64,000 nt of DNA from Lactobacillus amylovorus DSM 20531 (GTDB taxonomy: Bacteria; Bacillota; Bacilli; Lactobacillales; Lactobacillaceae), in assembly GCF_002706375.1 (NCBI RefSeq), contig NZ_CP017706.1, positions 124,001 through 188,000 of the forward strand. The letters run 5' to 3'. The first letter of the stretch is position 1. Each line of letters opens with the position of its first letter. The translations under genes and the position numbers were made by a program. Of this stretch, positions 27,765 through 36,548 are shown one piece after another. The notes below the pieces were generated by a model. That model did not search any database, was not told the DNA's origin, and saw only the letters and a program-made list of their open reading frames with translations.

Positions 27765-28600
27765 ATCTTTTGATTAGAGATAATCTCCTCATGCTTTTTA
27801 ATATGCTCTATTCGTTCATCATCTTGTGAGATCAGCAAAAGAAAGATAGCTTCAATCATAGTAAAGGCAGCTACTCTTGAGAAGTAATACTGCGTTTGCA
27901 AAACTGTTTGTCTGACAGCAGTTTGCAAGTGATAATCTGCTTCCAGTGCGATCGGTGAATCAGCTCTATTAGTAATTGCAATCACTCGAATTCCCTGCTC
28001 CTTAGCAACTTTAATTTGCTTAAGCAGTGCTGCGGATTCACCAGAATTAGAAATCACGAGTAAACAATCTTGAGCAGTTAGATTCATGCTTTGAGCAATG
28101 GCAGTTTCCACATTACCGCCTGAAGCCATCGCAAAGATGCCAATTTGATTAAATTTATAAACTGCATCTTCAGCTACAGGATATGTGTCACCTTCTGCCG
28201 AAACTTGAACTATTTTGCTACTAGTTAACAAATCTAGTACTTTCTTTAATACCTGACTATCAATATTATTCAAAGTAGCTTCTACTTCTGCTACTTTATT
28301 ATCACCGATCTGCTTTAATGCAGTTTTTAAGTCATCCTTTGCAATTTTTTGCAAAGAATGGCTTTTTTCATTGCCAGAAACTTGAGCCAATTGAATTTTC
28401 AAATCGTGAAAACCGGTTAAACCAAGATTATGGCAAAAACGCGTTACTGAAGCACCACTAACGGCTGCAGTTTTGGCTAGTTCAGAAATTGTACTATTAA
28501 CGATCTGTTCTGGATCAGCCAAAACTTGCTTAGCAACTTTTTGATCACTTTGCGACATGGCTGGCAATTAACTATACATTTTATCAATTATTGTTGTCAT
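27761..28600 (-). pseudogene. RpiR/MurR-family sugar-phosphate regulator with in-frame stop at codon 11
   Basis: RpiR regulators bind DNA with an N-terminal helix-turn-helix and sense sugar phosphates through a C-terminal SIS domain. Reading from ATG 28598-28600, preceded by AGGAAGTG, gives MTTIIDKMYS, then TAA (28568-28570), then LPAMSQSDQKVAK in the same frame. One C-to-T change (CAA to TAA) would explain it. Restart at TTG 28565-28567 or ATG 28556-28558 could still give a 268- or 265-residue protein missing only the first helix. The HTH (ASVTRFCHNLGLTG) and SIS domain (LLVISNSGESAALLKQIK) are intact. It is divergent from the rpiA-Gfo/Idh genes it presumably controls. Confidence 0.8.
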
Positions 28601-28631
28601 GTTGTTCACTTCCTACTAAAAGTATATCATG

Positions 28632-28646
28632 TGAAAATAATTTACA
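28632..28646. promoter_or_regulatory. operator-like palindrome 1 (RpiR candidate)
   Basis: TGAAAATAATTTACA fits TGWAA-N5-TTWCA. It lies 32 bp upstream of the regulator start, where binding would autoregulate. Confidence 0.5.
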
Positions 28647-28673
28647 CATTTATTTTAAAAATGTAAATTTTTA

Positions 28674-28702
28674 TTGACTGTAAATTGTTTTCATCGTACT
28701 AT
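28674..28702 (+). promoter_or_regulatory. promoter of the rpiA-Gfo/Idh operon
   Basis: TTGACT (28674-28679), a 17-bp spacer, and TACTAT (28697-28702) give a near-consensus sigma-A promoter. An operator-like palindrome covers the -35 edge and spacer. Confidence 0.75.
28679..28693. promoter_or_regulatory. operator-like palindrome 2 (RpiR candidate)
   Basis: TGTAAATTGTTTTCA is close to the inverse of palindrome 1 and lies within the promoter spacer, a position that represses. Confidence 0.55.
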
Positions 28703-28708
28703 CGCTTA

Positions 28709-28723
28709 TGTAAATTAATTACA
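28709..28723. promoter_or_regulatory. operator-like palindrome 3 (RpiR candidate)
   Basis: TGTAAATTAATTACA has the same TGWAA-N5-TTWCA symmetry and overlaps the expected transcription start. Confidence 0.5.
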
Positions 28724-28764
28724 TGAATAATTGCTATATAAAAATTATTTACGAGGTTATTTTT

Positions 28765-29435
28765 ATTACTACGATTAGTGAACTGGCATTGAGCAAAATA
28801 AAAAATGGTATGCCCGTTAGCTTAGGCGGTGGCCACAACGTATTCAATCTAGCTCAAGCTATTAAAGAAGCTAAATTAGACATTCAGCTCTGTTCTCCTT
28901 CAGAATTAACTAGACTTAATTGTAAATCTATCGGATTACAGGTTGATGCACTCGATAGAATCAATCATGTTGATCTAGCTTTTGATGGTTGCGACAGTGT
29001 TGATTACAATCTCAATGCTTTAAAAAGTGGTGGCGGTATTCATTTATATAAAAAATTGCTGCACAAATGAGTGATGAATATATCTTACCCTTGCCTTCTG
29101 AGAGGATTCACAAAGAACTATCAAATAAGATTCCATTATGCATTGAAGTCGCTCCATCAACGGTGAAACAAGTAATCAATACTGGTGAATCTATGGGCCT
29201 AAAGATGGAAATTTGTCAAGGATCTAAAGTGGCATCCTTAGCTAGAAGCCCACAAGGCAATTTACTCGTTGATGCTCTCTCGTCTACATGGACCGAGATC
29301 GACAATCTGGTCTCTAAACTTAACGATCAAAATGGCGTGGTAGCAACGTCCTATTTCAAAAACTTGGTTACCTCGCTCATTACTACAAATGAAAACAATG
29401 ATGCAATTGAGCTAAAGAAAGGTGATTTAAAATGA
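28765..29435 (+). pseudogene. rpiA: ribose-5-phosphate isomerase A, frameshifted
   Basis: RpiA interconverts ribose-5-P and ribulose-5-P. The first part reads TTISELALSKIKNG...AFDGCDSVDYNLNALKSGGG and ends early at 29068-29070. The second part continues in another frame as IAAQMSDEYILPLPSERI...ATSYFK. Adding one A to the A6 run at 29050-29055 rejoins them as LYKKIAAQMSDEY, total about 223 residues, the normal length. The expected start after CGAGG (28752-28756) is ATT at 28765-28767 where ATG would be expected. An ATG at 28723 is in frame but gives a foreign N-terminus. Two separate defects suggest loss of function. Confidence 0.8.
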
Positions 29436-30420
29436 CAAAATATAACTGGGGAATGATTGGTACAGGTTGGATCGCACATGAAATGGCTGACGCTTTGAAC
29501 ACCGTAAATGGCGAAGTTTACGCAGTTGCAGATGTCAACGAAGAAATGCTTAAGAAATTCGCTACAGAAAAGCATATTAAGAAGACCTACACTGATCCAG
29601 ATAAAATGATTGCTGATCCTAACATTGACATCATTCATATTGCTACTCCTCATACTTTCCACTACGAGTACATCAAGAAAGCATTGAACGCTGGTAAACA
29701 TGTTTTTTGTGAAAAAGCAATTACAGTAAACGCACGTCAATTTGATGAAGTAGAAAAATTAGCTAAAGAAAAAGGCTTGATTTTGACTGAAGGCTTTACC
29801 TTGTACCATATGCCTATCTACAAGAAGATAACCGACTTAATCAAAGCCGGTAAATTAGGTCAAATCAAGATGATTCAAGTTAACTTTGGTTCTCTGAAAG
29901 ATTATGATCCAAAGAACCGCTTCTTTAACAAAGATTTAGCTGGTGGTGCTTTGCTCGATATCGGTGGCTACGCAACTGCTTTTGCCAGAACATTTTTAGA
30001 TGAAAGCCCTGAAAGCATTCTGACTACAGTGAAATTCTTTGAAACTAGCGTAGATGAACAATCAGGCATCATTATGAAGAACACTAAGGATCAAATGGTA
30101 GTTATGGCTTTGGCCATAGAGCTAAACAACCAAAGCGCAGTGTTGTTTCAGGGACCAAAGGCTACGTTGAAATTAATCAATATCCACGTGCTACTGAAGC
30201 AGATATTACCTACACTGCCAGTGCTCATGAAGAAAAGCATGACAAGATTACGGCTGGTAACAGCGACAAGGCCTTAGAATACGAAGTACAAGATATGCAA
30301 AGATATATTGATCAAGGCCATGACGATGGTCAACTTCAAATGTCACACGATATCGCTCACATTTTGACTAGTGTTAGAACTTCATGGGGGATGAAATATC
30401 CTTTTGACGATGAAAAATAA
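29432..30420 (+). pseudogene. Gfo/Idh/MocA-family oxidoreductase, frameshifted
   Basis: This is an NAD(P)-dependent dehydrogenase of sugars or inositols. The N-terminal Rossmann domain is intact: GMIGTGWIAHEMADAL (about 7-22) and the catalytic-region CEKAITVNARQFDE. The first frame loses homology after ALAIEL near 30122 and runs out at 30277. The shifted frame then gives KQPKRSVVSGTKGYVEINQ... through SWGMKYPFDDEK to a stop at 30420. The total of 989 nt is one short of 330 codons, so a single-base deletion at about 30120-30125 explains it. It starts 4 bp inside the rpiA end. Confidence 0.85.
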
Positions 30421-30436
30421 TTAATTAATATAAACT

Positions 30437-30475
30437 AAAAACAGCAGATGTCGTAACATCTGCTGTTTTATTTTA
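30437..30475 (+). terminator. bidirectional intrinsic terminator
   Basis: AAAACAGCAGATGT pairs with ACATCTGCTGTTTT around CGTA. T-rich tracts lie on both strands, so it serves the Gfo/Idh gene and the convergent HAD operon. Confidence 0.85.
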
Positions 30476-30491
30476 CATAATCAAAAATATT

Positions 30492-31283
30492 TTAATTTAG
30501 ATTAAGTAAACGCAAAATTTCTTTTTGCACTGTACTTTCATTGCTTGAACCAATAATTTGATCAGCTGCCATTTTAGCTTCTTTTAAAGCTGTGGCAGTG
30601 GCATAGCTGCGTCCTGCATACTTAAGCATCCCTACGTCATTGCCACTATCACCAAAAGCAACCATTTCACTTGGTTTAATACCCAATTTTTGACTCAAAT
30701 ATTCTAACCCGACGGCTTTATTCATGCCTTTCGTCTGCATATCAATCGAGTCAGCCGCACCAGAAACAAAACCAATTTCAGGATATTTTTGTTTTAATTG
30801 CTCTAGCACAATTGGTATCTCATCTTCCGGTACTGTTAAACTAAGCTTGAAAATTCGGTCATCGATTTCATCAAATGAATCAACTACCTCCAAGTGTTCA
30901 ACATACTTCTTCATTTCTTGAACATAAGCTGGATCATTACTCTTTTTGACGTATGCACTAACTAGCCCCATAACAATTGCTGGATAATGATACTCATCCG
31001 TAATCTTGAGCAAAGTTTGATATAACTCATCACTTAAAGCATCAACGTGCAAAATTTGCTTTTCTTGAGCTACCAAGGCACCGTTTTCTGCCACAAAATA
31101 AATCTGATCAATCACATCAGGAAAACGTGTCATCAAATTAGCATACTGATTGCCACTTGCAACAACAAACTTAATGTCTCGCTTGCGCATCTCTTTAAAT
31201 TCTCGTTTAAAAATTTCACGATCATAATCTTTGTCGTCGTTAAGCCACGTACCATCCATGTCTGTTGCAATTAATTTAATCAT
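30492..31283 (-). CDS. Cof-type HAD-IIB phosphatase
   Basis: This 263-residue member of the Cof-like haloacid dehalogenase phosphatases acts on sugar phosphates, flavin phosphates or similar small substrates. Motif I is DMDGTW (catalytic Asp8 and Asp10), motif II ASGNQY, motif III Lys in MNKAVGLEYL, motif IV GDSGNDVGML. The C2B cap lies between. The stop-start overlap with the upstream RNA methyltransferase is 4 bp, so it is translated from that mRNA. The natural substrate cannot be assigned. Confidence 0.88.
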   Translation of the reverse strand: MIKLIATDMDGTWLNDDKDYDREIFKREFKEMRKRDIKFVVASGNQYANLMTRFPDVIDQIYFVAENGALVAQEKQILHVDALSDELYQTLLKITDEYHYPAIVMGLVSAYVKKSNDPAYVQEMKKYVEHLEVVDSFDEIDDRIFKLSLTVPEDEIPIVLEQLKQKYPEIGFVSGAADSIDMQTKGMNKAVGLEYLSQKLGIKPSEMVAFGDSGNDVGMLKYAGRSYATATALKEAKMAADQIIGSSNESTVQKEILRLLNLN

Positions 31284-32662
31284 TTTCTCAATCCCTTTGG
31301 ATAAAAGTTCTTCAAAACTTGATTACCAGCAACTTTACCAAAACTAAAGATCATCTTTTTATAGCTTACCAAAACAAAACCACGTAGATCGCTCTTTACT
31401 TTGATAGTCTCACCGTGTAGATAATCTTGATATTCTTTGTCATCAGCTAAATCAATCACGCGCTTTTGTTCTACTTGACCTAGCACTTCAGCCAATTGAT
31501 GTCCTGGCTCAAAGCGCTTTTTCTTTAAAACACCCAGTTCTACACCGTTGTTTAAAATATGTAATTTAGTTTTACCAGTGAATTCAATTGCAGGTACAAA
31601 AACATGATCATTGCTTACCAGCGCCTTTTTACGCCAATCAGCTAGTTCTTCAGGCAAGTTGAACTTATCGATTGCCTCGCCCACTAGTTCTTGTTCATTC
31701 TTGGTCAAACACAATGCATTACGCTTATTTTTCTTATTTTTAAGCTTTTTCTTGGCAACCTGTTCTATTTCACCTGGCTTTTGCAAAATCGCCGCAAATT
31801 GCCCTTCACCAACGCCATCTTGTGGCCAAAAACGCAATGTCCTGGTTAAGTCAGGATTATCATTGCCCCATTCTGGACGACCGGCACTAATGCGCTCATC
31901 CTTTATTTGACTGTCTAAAATAGTAAAATCATATTCTTGGGTGAGCCAATTTACGATTTTTTCATCTTCTTCTGGTGCAAACGTACAAGTTGAATAAACC
32001 AAGCGACCACCTGGTTTAAGCATCTTTACCGCTTCAGCCAAAATCATTCTTTGTCGTTGAGCGCAAGTTAACACATAAGCTTGTGACCAATAATCAATCG
32101 CTTCAGGGTTCTTTCTAAACATCCCTTCCCCACTACATGGTGCATCAACTAAGATTACATCAAAGAAATCAGGAAAAGCTGCAGCCAAATTTTCTGGCGT
32201 TTCATTTGTGACTAAGGCATTACTAATGCCCCAGCGCTCTACATTTTCACGCAATATTTTGGCTCTAGAAACAGAGATCTCATTAGCAACAAGCAGACCC
32301 TTATTTTCTAACTGCTCACCTAAAGCTGTGGTTTTGCCTCCTGGAGCAGCACAAAGATCCAAAACCTTTTCACCCGGTTTAACAGTACTAATTGCGGCAG
32401 GAAACATGGCTGCAGGATCTTGAGAATAAACATAACCACTTACCCATTCAGGATCTTCACCACTAATTTCACCGTAGTATGCATGCTTAATTTCGGGCAC
32501 TGGATTATCTAAACTGTATGAAATTTGCGTTTTATTTTTTAAAGTATTTACTCTAAAGGCCTTTTTACTGCTCTCATTCATAGCAGTAAACATTTTTTCT
32601 GCTTGTTCTGCCCCCAGTAAATCACGATATTTGTCTTTAAAATCTTTTGGCAGGTTTAACAA
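31280..32662 (-). CDS. RsmF/NOL1-NOP2-Sun family RNA m5C methyltransferase
   Basis: Methylates cytosine C5 in rRNA, 460 residues. The SAM site is KVLDLCAAPGGKTTALGEQL, the two catalytic cysteines are in DAPCSGEGMFRKNPE and YSTCTFAPEEDE, and a C-terminal RNA-binding extension (about 300-460, KLHILNNGVELGVLKKKRFEPGHQLA) resembles the RsmF PUA-like part. The start is TTG 32660-32662 behind AAAGGATAG. It overlaps the preceding membrane-protein gene by 26 bp, an arrangement that suggests coupling. Confidence 0.9.
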   Translation of the reverse strand: MLNLPKDFKDKYRDLLGAEQAEKMFTAMNESSKKAFRVNTLKNKTQISYSLDNPVPEIKHAYYGEISGEDPEWVSGYVYSQDPAAMFPAAISTVKPGEKVLDLCAAPGGKTTALGEQLENKGLLVANEISVSRAKILRENVERWGISNALVTNETPENLAAAFPDFFDVILVDAPCSGEGMFRKNPEAIDYWSQAYVLTCAQRQRMILAEAVKMLKPGGRLVYSTCTFAPEEDEKIVNWLTQEYDFTILDSQIKDERISAGRPEWGNDNPDLTRTLRFWPQDGVGEGQFAAILQKPGEIEQVAKKKLKNKKNKRNALCLTKNEQELVGEAIDKFNLPEELADWRKKALVSNDHVFVPAIEFTGKTKLHILNNGVELGVLKKKRFEPGHQLAEVLGQVEQKRVIDLADDKEYQDYLHGETIKVKSDLRGFVLVSYKKMIFSFGKVAGNQVLKNFYPKGLRK

Positions 32663-33620
32663 TTTTTCTATCCTTTCTCGCTAAGCAATAAATTGTCACA
32701 CAGAATGCGGCAATGAATATCAGCCAACTAACTATCAACGTAATGATAAGAGAACTATATGTAGAATAAAAAGCATGATATCTCAAAAAGATATACGTAA
32801 AGATGCTTAAAGCACCCTCTATCATGAATAAACGTACGCTTCGGTTGATTACCCAGTTACGCAATAAATCTCCGTGCAGACGCGTTAATTTAGCTTGTCG
32901 CTTAATTAAAATAGCTAGCAATACATTGCCGCCAATACCAAATAGTTCGGCAACAAGCAACAGCAAAATATAAGGTACAACTGACCAACAATCACGGTGA
33001 TGCTCTTTAACAAAAGATGGCACGTGCAACTGTGCGTGGTAATGTTTGGCAATTCTGTCTAACACATTAGGTGCACCATCAATGACTATCCGATAATTTC
33101 TTAATTGATCCTTGGCAGTTGGTTGATCAATCCCAGTACTTAGGTAATATTTATCCATTTCTACTTGAGGATAATCTTTAAATTCACCAATTACTGAATA
33201 GTAATTTTGCCCCAAAACAACATATTTATTGTTTTGCACATTAAGCAAATTAACTTCAGTTGCTGGACCTAAAACTGCAAAAGAAACCTTGCCCTTAAAA
33301 TCATCTGGAGAAAAGTAGCGTCCTTCTTCTGTCGGCAGACTCTTAACAGTATGATTAGCCCACACTAAAACCTGCTTTTTCTCATAATTGCTATCAAGAT
33401 GCAGCTGCAATTGATGGTTGGCATAATTTTTATCTATGTAACGCAAAAATGAACTAATACTTTCTTTGCTATTAGTTCTAAAGTAGCGAGTATTATTTGT
33501 TAGTCCGTGTGCTTCTAATAATTCATCCGCATGGCCTGAATCAATATTAGAGAGCATAGTCCCCATACCCAGAAATGCCAATAGCGGTATGAAAAGCAAT
33601 AAAATCTTTTTAAAATTCAT
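32637..33620 (-). CDS. uncharacterised membrane protein with extracellular domain
   Basis: I do not recognise the family. An N-terminal hydrophobic segment (about 5-23) acts as signal anchor. An extracytoplasmic domain of about 190 residues (25-215) follows, and then three more membrane helices (about 216-240, 263-281, 290-313) with a basic tail. One long external domain between the first and second of four helices resembles an ABC-type FtsX/MacB permease, but no ATPase gene is adjacent. It lies 3 bp after the methyltransferase-like gene at 33624 and overlaps the RsmF-like gene, so the three are cotranscribed. Confidence 0.65.
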   Translation of the reverse strand: MNFKKILLLFIPLLAFLGMGTMLSNIDSGHADELLEAHGLTNNTRYFRTNSKESISSFLRYIDKNYANHQLQLHLDSNYEKKQVLVWANHTVKSLPTEEGRYFSPDDFKGKVSFAVLGPATEVNLLNVQNNKYVVLGQNYYSVIGEFKDYPQVEMDKYYLSTGIDQPTAKDQLRNYRIVIDGAPNVLDRIAKHYHAQLHVPSFVKEHHRDCWSVVPYILLLLVAELFGIGGNVLLAILIKRQAKLTRLHGDLLRNWVINRSVRLFMIEGALSIFTYIFLRYHAFYSTYSSLIITLIVSWLIFIAAFCVTIYCLARKDRKIVKPAKRF

Positions 33621-33623
33621 TAT

Positions 33624-34397
33624 TTATCTAATTTCAAATATCTGTTCATCAATAAAATCATAACTCTTAAACGAACGATTTATTTCTGCTAACTCCGGCG
33701 TCTTTTTAAACCAGTCGCTTCGCCAAAACTGGGGCGAATTTGTTGCCCCGTCTCGCTCTCCTATAAACAATAAGTAACTTGATTTATTATACGTCCGCCA
33801 AGCCTTAACTGTCTTTAAATCGCTTTGACCAAAATTTGGTGACCACGAACACAAAACTAGATCTACATCACGATATTTCTTAATAGCGTCGCTAGCTGCT
33901 AAATCTAGCACTTGGTGAAATGGTTCTGAACCAGTTTTAGAGGTCTTAGCCCATTCTAAAGAATCTGTACTAATCACTTCTATGCCAACTTCTTCAAGTG
34001 CTTTAGACCAAAAAGCATTTCCGGCCATAATTTCTAAAGCTTTTGTAATACCAAGTTTATCTTTAATTAAACCGGCAGTTTCTAGATTGGCAATAGACCA
34101 AATGCCATATTCTAAAGATAGGTACTGACGACAATTATTGAATAGATTATTAATTGCCGTTAAACTGCTTCTTTTGTCTTCACCAATATCTGCTAGAATA
34201 TCTTCAAATTGATCTGGCAATAACCCCAGCATATTTGGTGCTTGAGGCAAGGGCTTTTGCTTTTTTACATAATTATCAATTTGTCTTATTTCGTTAACCT
34301 GACGATGAACAATTTCATTATCTAGTTCTTGATCAAGTTGATTAATTTTCGTTATATATTCTGTCATATCTTTATACCTACTTAATGATTTTAACAT
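33624..34397 (-). CDS. uncharacterised SAM-methyltransferase-like protein
   Basis: A 257-residue soluble protein. An N-terminal coiled-coil-like region (about 12-50) precedes a Rossmann-like core with ALEIMAGNAFWSKALEEVG (SAM-loop position), VISTDSLEW (acidic end of strand 2) and DVDLVLCSWSP (strand 4), which resembles class I SAM-dependent methyltransferases. No substrate motif is clear. The first 10 residues may be untranslated, since ATG 34365-34367 (MTEYITKINQ) follows AAGTAGGTATAAAG. It is divergent from lepB and first in a three-gene minus-strand operon. Confidence 0.6.
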   Translation of the reverse strand: MLKSLSRYKDMTEYITKINQLDQELDNEIVHRQVNEIRQIDNYVKKQKPLPQAPNMLGLLPDQFEDILADIGEDKRSSLTAINNLFNNCRQYLSLEYGIWSIANLETAGLIKDKLGITKALEIMAGNAFWSKALEEVGIEVISTDSLEWAKTSKTGSEPFHQVLDLAASDAIKKYRDVDLVLCSWSPNFGQSDLKTVKAWRTYNKSSYLLFIGERDGATNSPQFWRSDWFKKTPELAEINRSFKSYDFIDEQIFEIR

Positions 34398-34454
34398 TCA
34401 AAGCGCTAGAAATCAGTTATAATAAAAACAGTAGGTAATATAAGGAGAATTTTT

Positions 34455-35021
34455 ATGGCAGAAAATACCAAAAAGAAAAATGATGACGAAAGCATTGGTC
34501 GCTTTGTTCTCGACATCATTATTATGTTTGCGATTCTGATGGGAATCTACTACTTCATTTTTAGCTTTTTCCTATCTAACGAAACGGTCTCAGGTCCGTC
34601 GATGCAACCTACTTTTGAAAACGGCGACCGTTTAATTGCGGTACGCCACTTCACTCCTAAGCGAAACGATATCGTCATTTTGAAGGCTCCAGATCAAAAA
34701 GGTGCGCTTTATATCAAACGTGTAATTGGTACACCTGGTGATATGGTTACTTCCAAGAACGATAAGCTTTATATCAATGGTAAAAACATCCCTGAGCCAT
34801 ATTTAAATAACAGCTACGAAAGAAAAGCTCACAAGCTTGGCGAGCTTTATACCAACAATTTCACTTTAAAAGAACGAGTGCCAAAGGATTCATACTTCGT
34901 CATGGGTGACCACAGAGATGTATCAAAGGATTCACGGTACTTCGGTTTTGTTAAACGAAGTGCTCTTGTTGGTCGAGTAATCTTCCGTTATTGGCCATTC
35001 AACCAGTGGAGAACATTTTAA
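34455..35021 (+). CDS. lepB: type I signal peptidase
   Basis: Cleaves signal peptides of exported proteins on the outer membrane face. The 188 residues have a single N-terminal membrane anchor (about 17-40), catalytic Ser49 in SGPSMQPT, catalytic Lys88 in YIKRVIGTPGD, and box E GDHRDVSKDSRYFG, in which His replaces the usual Asn of GDNR. ATG follows AAGGAGAATTTTT. A TATAAT box lies at 34418-34423. Confidence 0.93.
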   Translation: MAENTKKKNDDESIGRFVLDIIIMFAILMGIYYFIFSFFLSNETVSGPSMQPTFENGDRLIAVRHFTPKRNDIVILKAPDQKGALYIKRVIGTPGDMVTSKNDKLYINGKNIPEPYLNNSYERKAHKLGELYTNNFTLKERVPKDSYFVMGDHRDVSKDSRYFGFVKRSALVGRVIFRYWPFNQWRTF

Positions 35022-35084
35022 TTAGCTAAAAATTTTATTTTTATGGACAGTTTGGTTAAAATTGAGGTGTAAGGAGAAATTATT

Positions 35085-35276
35085 ATGAATGAGCAACAAG
35101 AAGAATTAACAGACGCAATTATTGATTTTCAAGTAAAGCACCATGTAAATGATACTGATTTGGCTTTTACTAGTCACCTTTCAGTTGAAAAAGTTCACGC
35201 TATGAAAACTGGTGAAGGTTCATTTACTGCTGAAGAAGTTAACCAAATTTATGACTACATGTCTGCCAATGCTTAA
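35085..35276 (+). CDS. small protein with helix-turn-helix-like pattern
   Basis: A 63-residue acidic protein beginning MNEQQEELTDAIIDF. The segment NDTDLAFTSHLSVEKVHAMKTG (about 22-43) has the spacing of a helix-turn-helix of the kind seen in small lactobacillar conserved proteins, but the evidence is weak. A strong ribosome site, AAGGAGAAATT, precedes the ATG and a terminator follows directly, so it looks like a real monocistronic gene. Function unknown. Confidence 0.7.
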   Translation: MNEQQEELTDAIIDFQVKHHVNDTDLAFTSHLSVEKVHAMKTGEGSFTAEEVNQIYDYMSANA

Positions 35277-35280
35277 TTAG

Positions 35281-36487
35281 TTATAGATGTATGAAAAAGC
35301 TCCATTTTCGTGTGTGAAATGAAGCTTTTTTCTTATCCATTTTTTCGTGCCACTTTTTAATTTGCACAATTCTCTTCTTAAAACGAATCTCATTGCCCTG
35401 CTCACTTGGATGATAGAATTGACTGCCCTCTAATTCCGGCGGCATGGTTTTCATGTTAGTCAACTTATCTGGTGCATCTTGAGCATATTGGTAATCCTTG
35501 CCATAATTTAAATCCTTCATCAGTTTAGTTGGTGCATTTCTAATTTGAAGCGGTACAGGTAAATTGCCCGTTCTCTTGATTGCCTTTTCCGCCTCTTGTT
35601 GAGCAACATAAACTGAATTCGATTTCGGTGTGCAAGCCAGATAAATGACGCATTCAGTCAGATGCACGCCGCATTCTGGCATTCCGATAAATTTACAAGC
35701 TTGAAAAGTATTAATCGCTACGTTCACTATTTGTATCGGCTAGACCCACATCTTCACTAGCAAATCTGACTAATCGACGCGCAATATATAAAGTCTAACA
35801 TGCGATTCACCCAGTAAACTGCAGCAACAACATCACTATTACGCATTGATTTGTGCAAGGCCGAGATTAAGTTATAGTGTTCATCACCTTTTTTATCATA
35901 GCGTAGAGACTTAGTGTTGATTAACTGTTGCACTACAACTACCCTCTTCTTACCATTTAAAACGGCATTTTCACGCGTATTCAGGCTGCTGCGTGCATCC
36001 CCATTGCTAAATTCCGCAATCATACGCAGATTTTCATCAGATATTTGGACATCTAATCCAGGAAATCCTGCTTGGTTATTAATAGCATTTTTCAGCAAAT
36101 GAATAATATCATCAGTTGATAAAGAATGAAGAACGAATGCTTTTGCACGCTGAGCAACGCTGAATTAACCTCAAATGATGGATTTTCAGTCGTTGCCCCA
36201 ATTAAGGTAATGCTTCCACGTTCGACAAAGGGCAAAAAGGCATCTTGTTGTGCCTTATTAAAGCGATGGATTTCATCGATAAAGACAATCGTCTTTCCCG
36301 TTCCAGGTGGTCCCCACAAGATCAACGAAGGAACACGATCTTTTTCAATCAATTCGCGCAAGATTTTGCCAGGGCCTATCAAATCATCCTGCCCTACAAA
36401 TTCAGACAGATTCTGCGACCTAACACGATCTGCTAGCGGTGTACTCTCATTTTCATTGGCTAAGGAAAAAAGCGATTCTTCCTTCAT
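35281..36487 (-). pseudogene. rarA: RarA/MgsA replication-associated AAA+ ATPase, multiply disrupted
   Basis: RarA is a clamp-loader-like AAA+ ATPase acting at stalled forks. Four lesions are visible reading 5' to 3' on minus. (1) Walker A GPPGTGKT (36288-36311) runs straight into [11 protein letters not shown], an in-frame loss of about 40 codons, apparently between GKT and a downstream KT codon pair. (2) A one-base loss near 36150 breaks NSALLS from [11 protein letters not shown]. (3) A short out-of-frame deletion near 35789-35796 breaks RMLD from LYIARRLVRFASED. (4) A two-base loss near 35725 precedes NVAINTFQACKF. The C-terminal domain is otherwise readable. The frame reads into the terminator hairpin at its end. 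It cannot make functional RarA. Confidence 0.9.
35294..35332 (+). terminator. bidirectional intrinsic terminator
   Basis: AAAAAGCTCCATTT pairs with AAATGAAGCTTTTTT across TCGTGTGTG. T-runs on both strands serve the small gene and the rarA remnant. Confidence 0.8.
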
Positions 36488-36548
36488 AATTTTTACCTCG
36501 AAACAATTATAACAAGAAAAAAAGCAATCAATTAATGATTGCTCTCTC

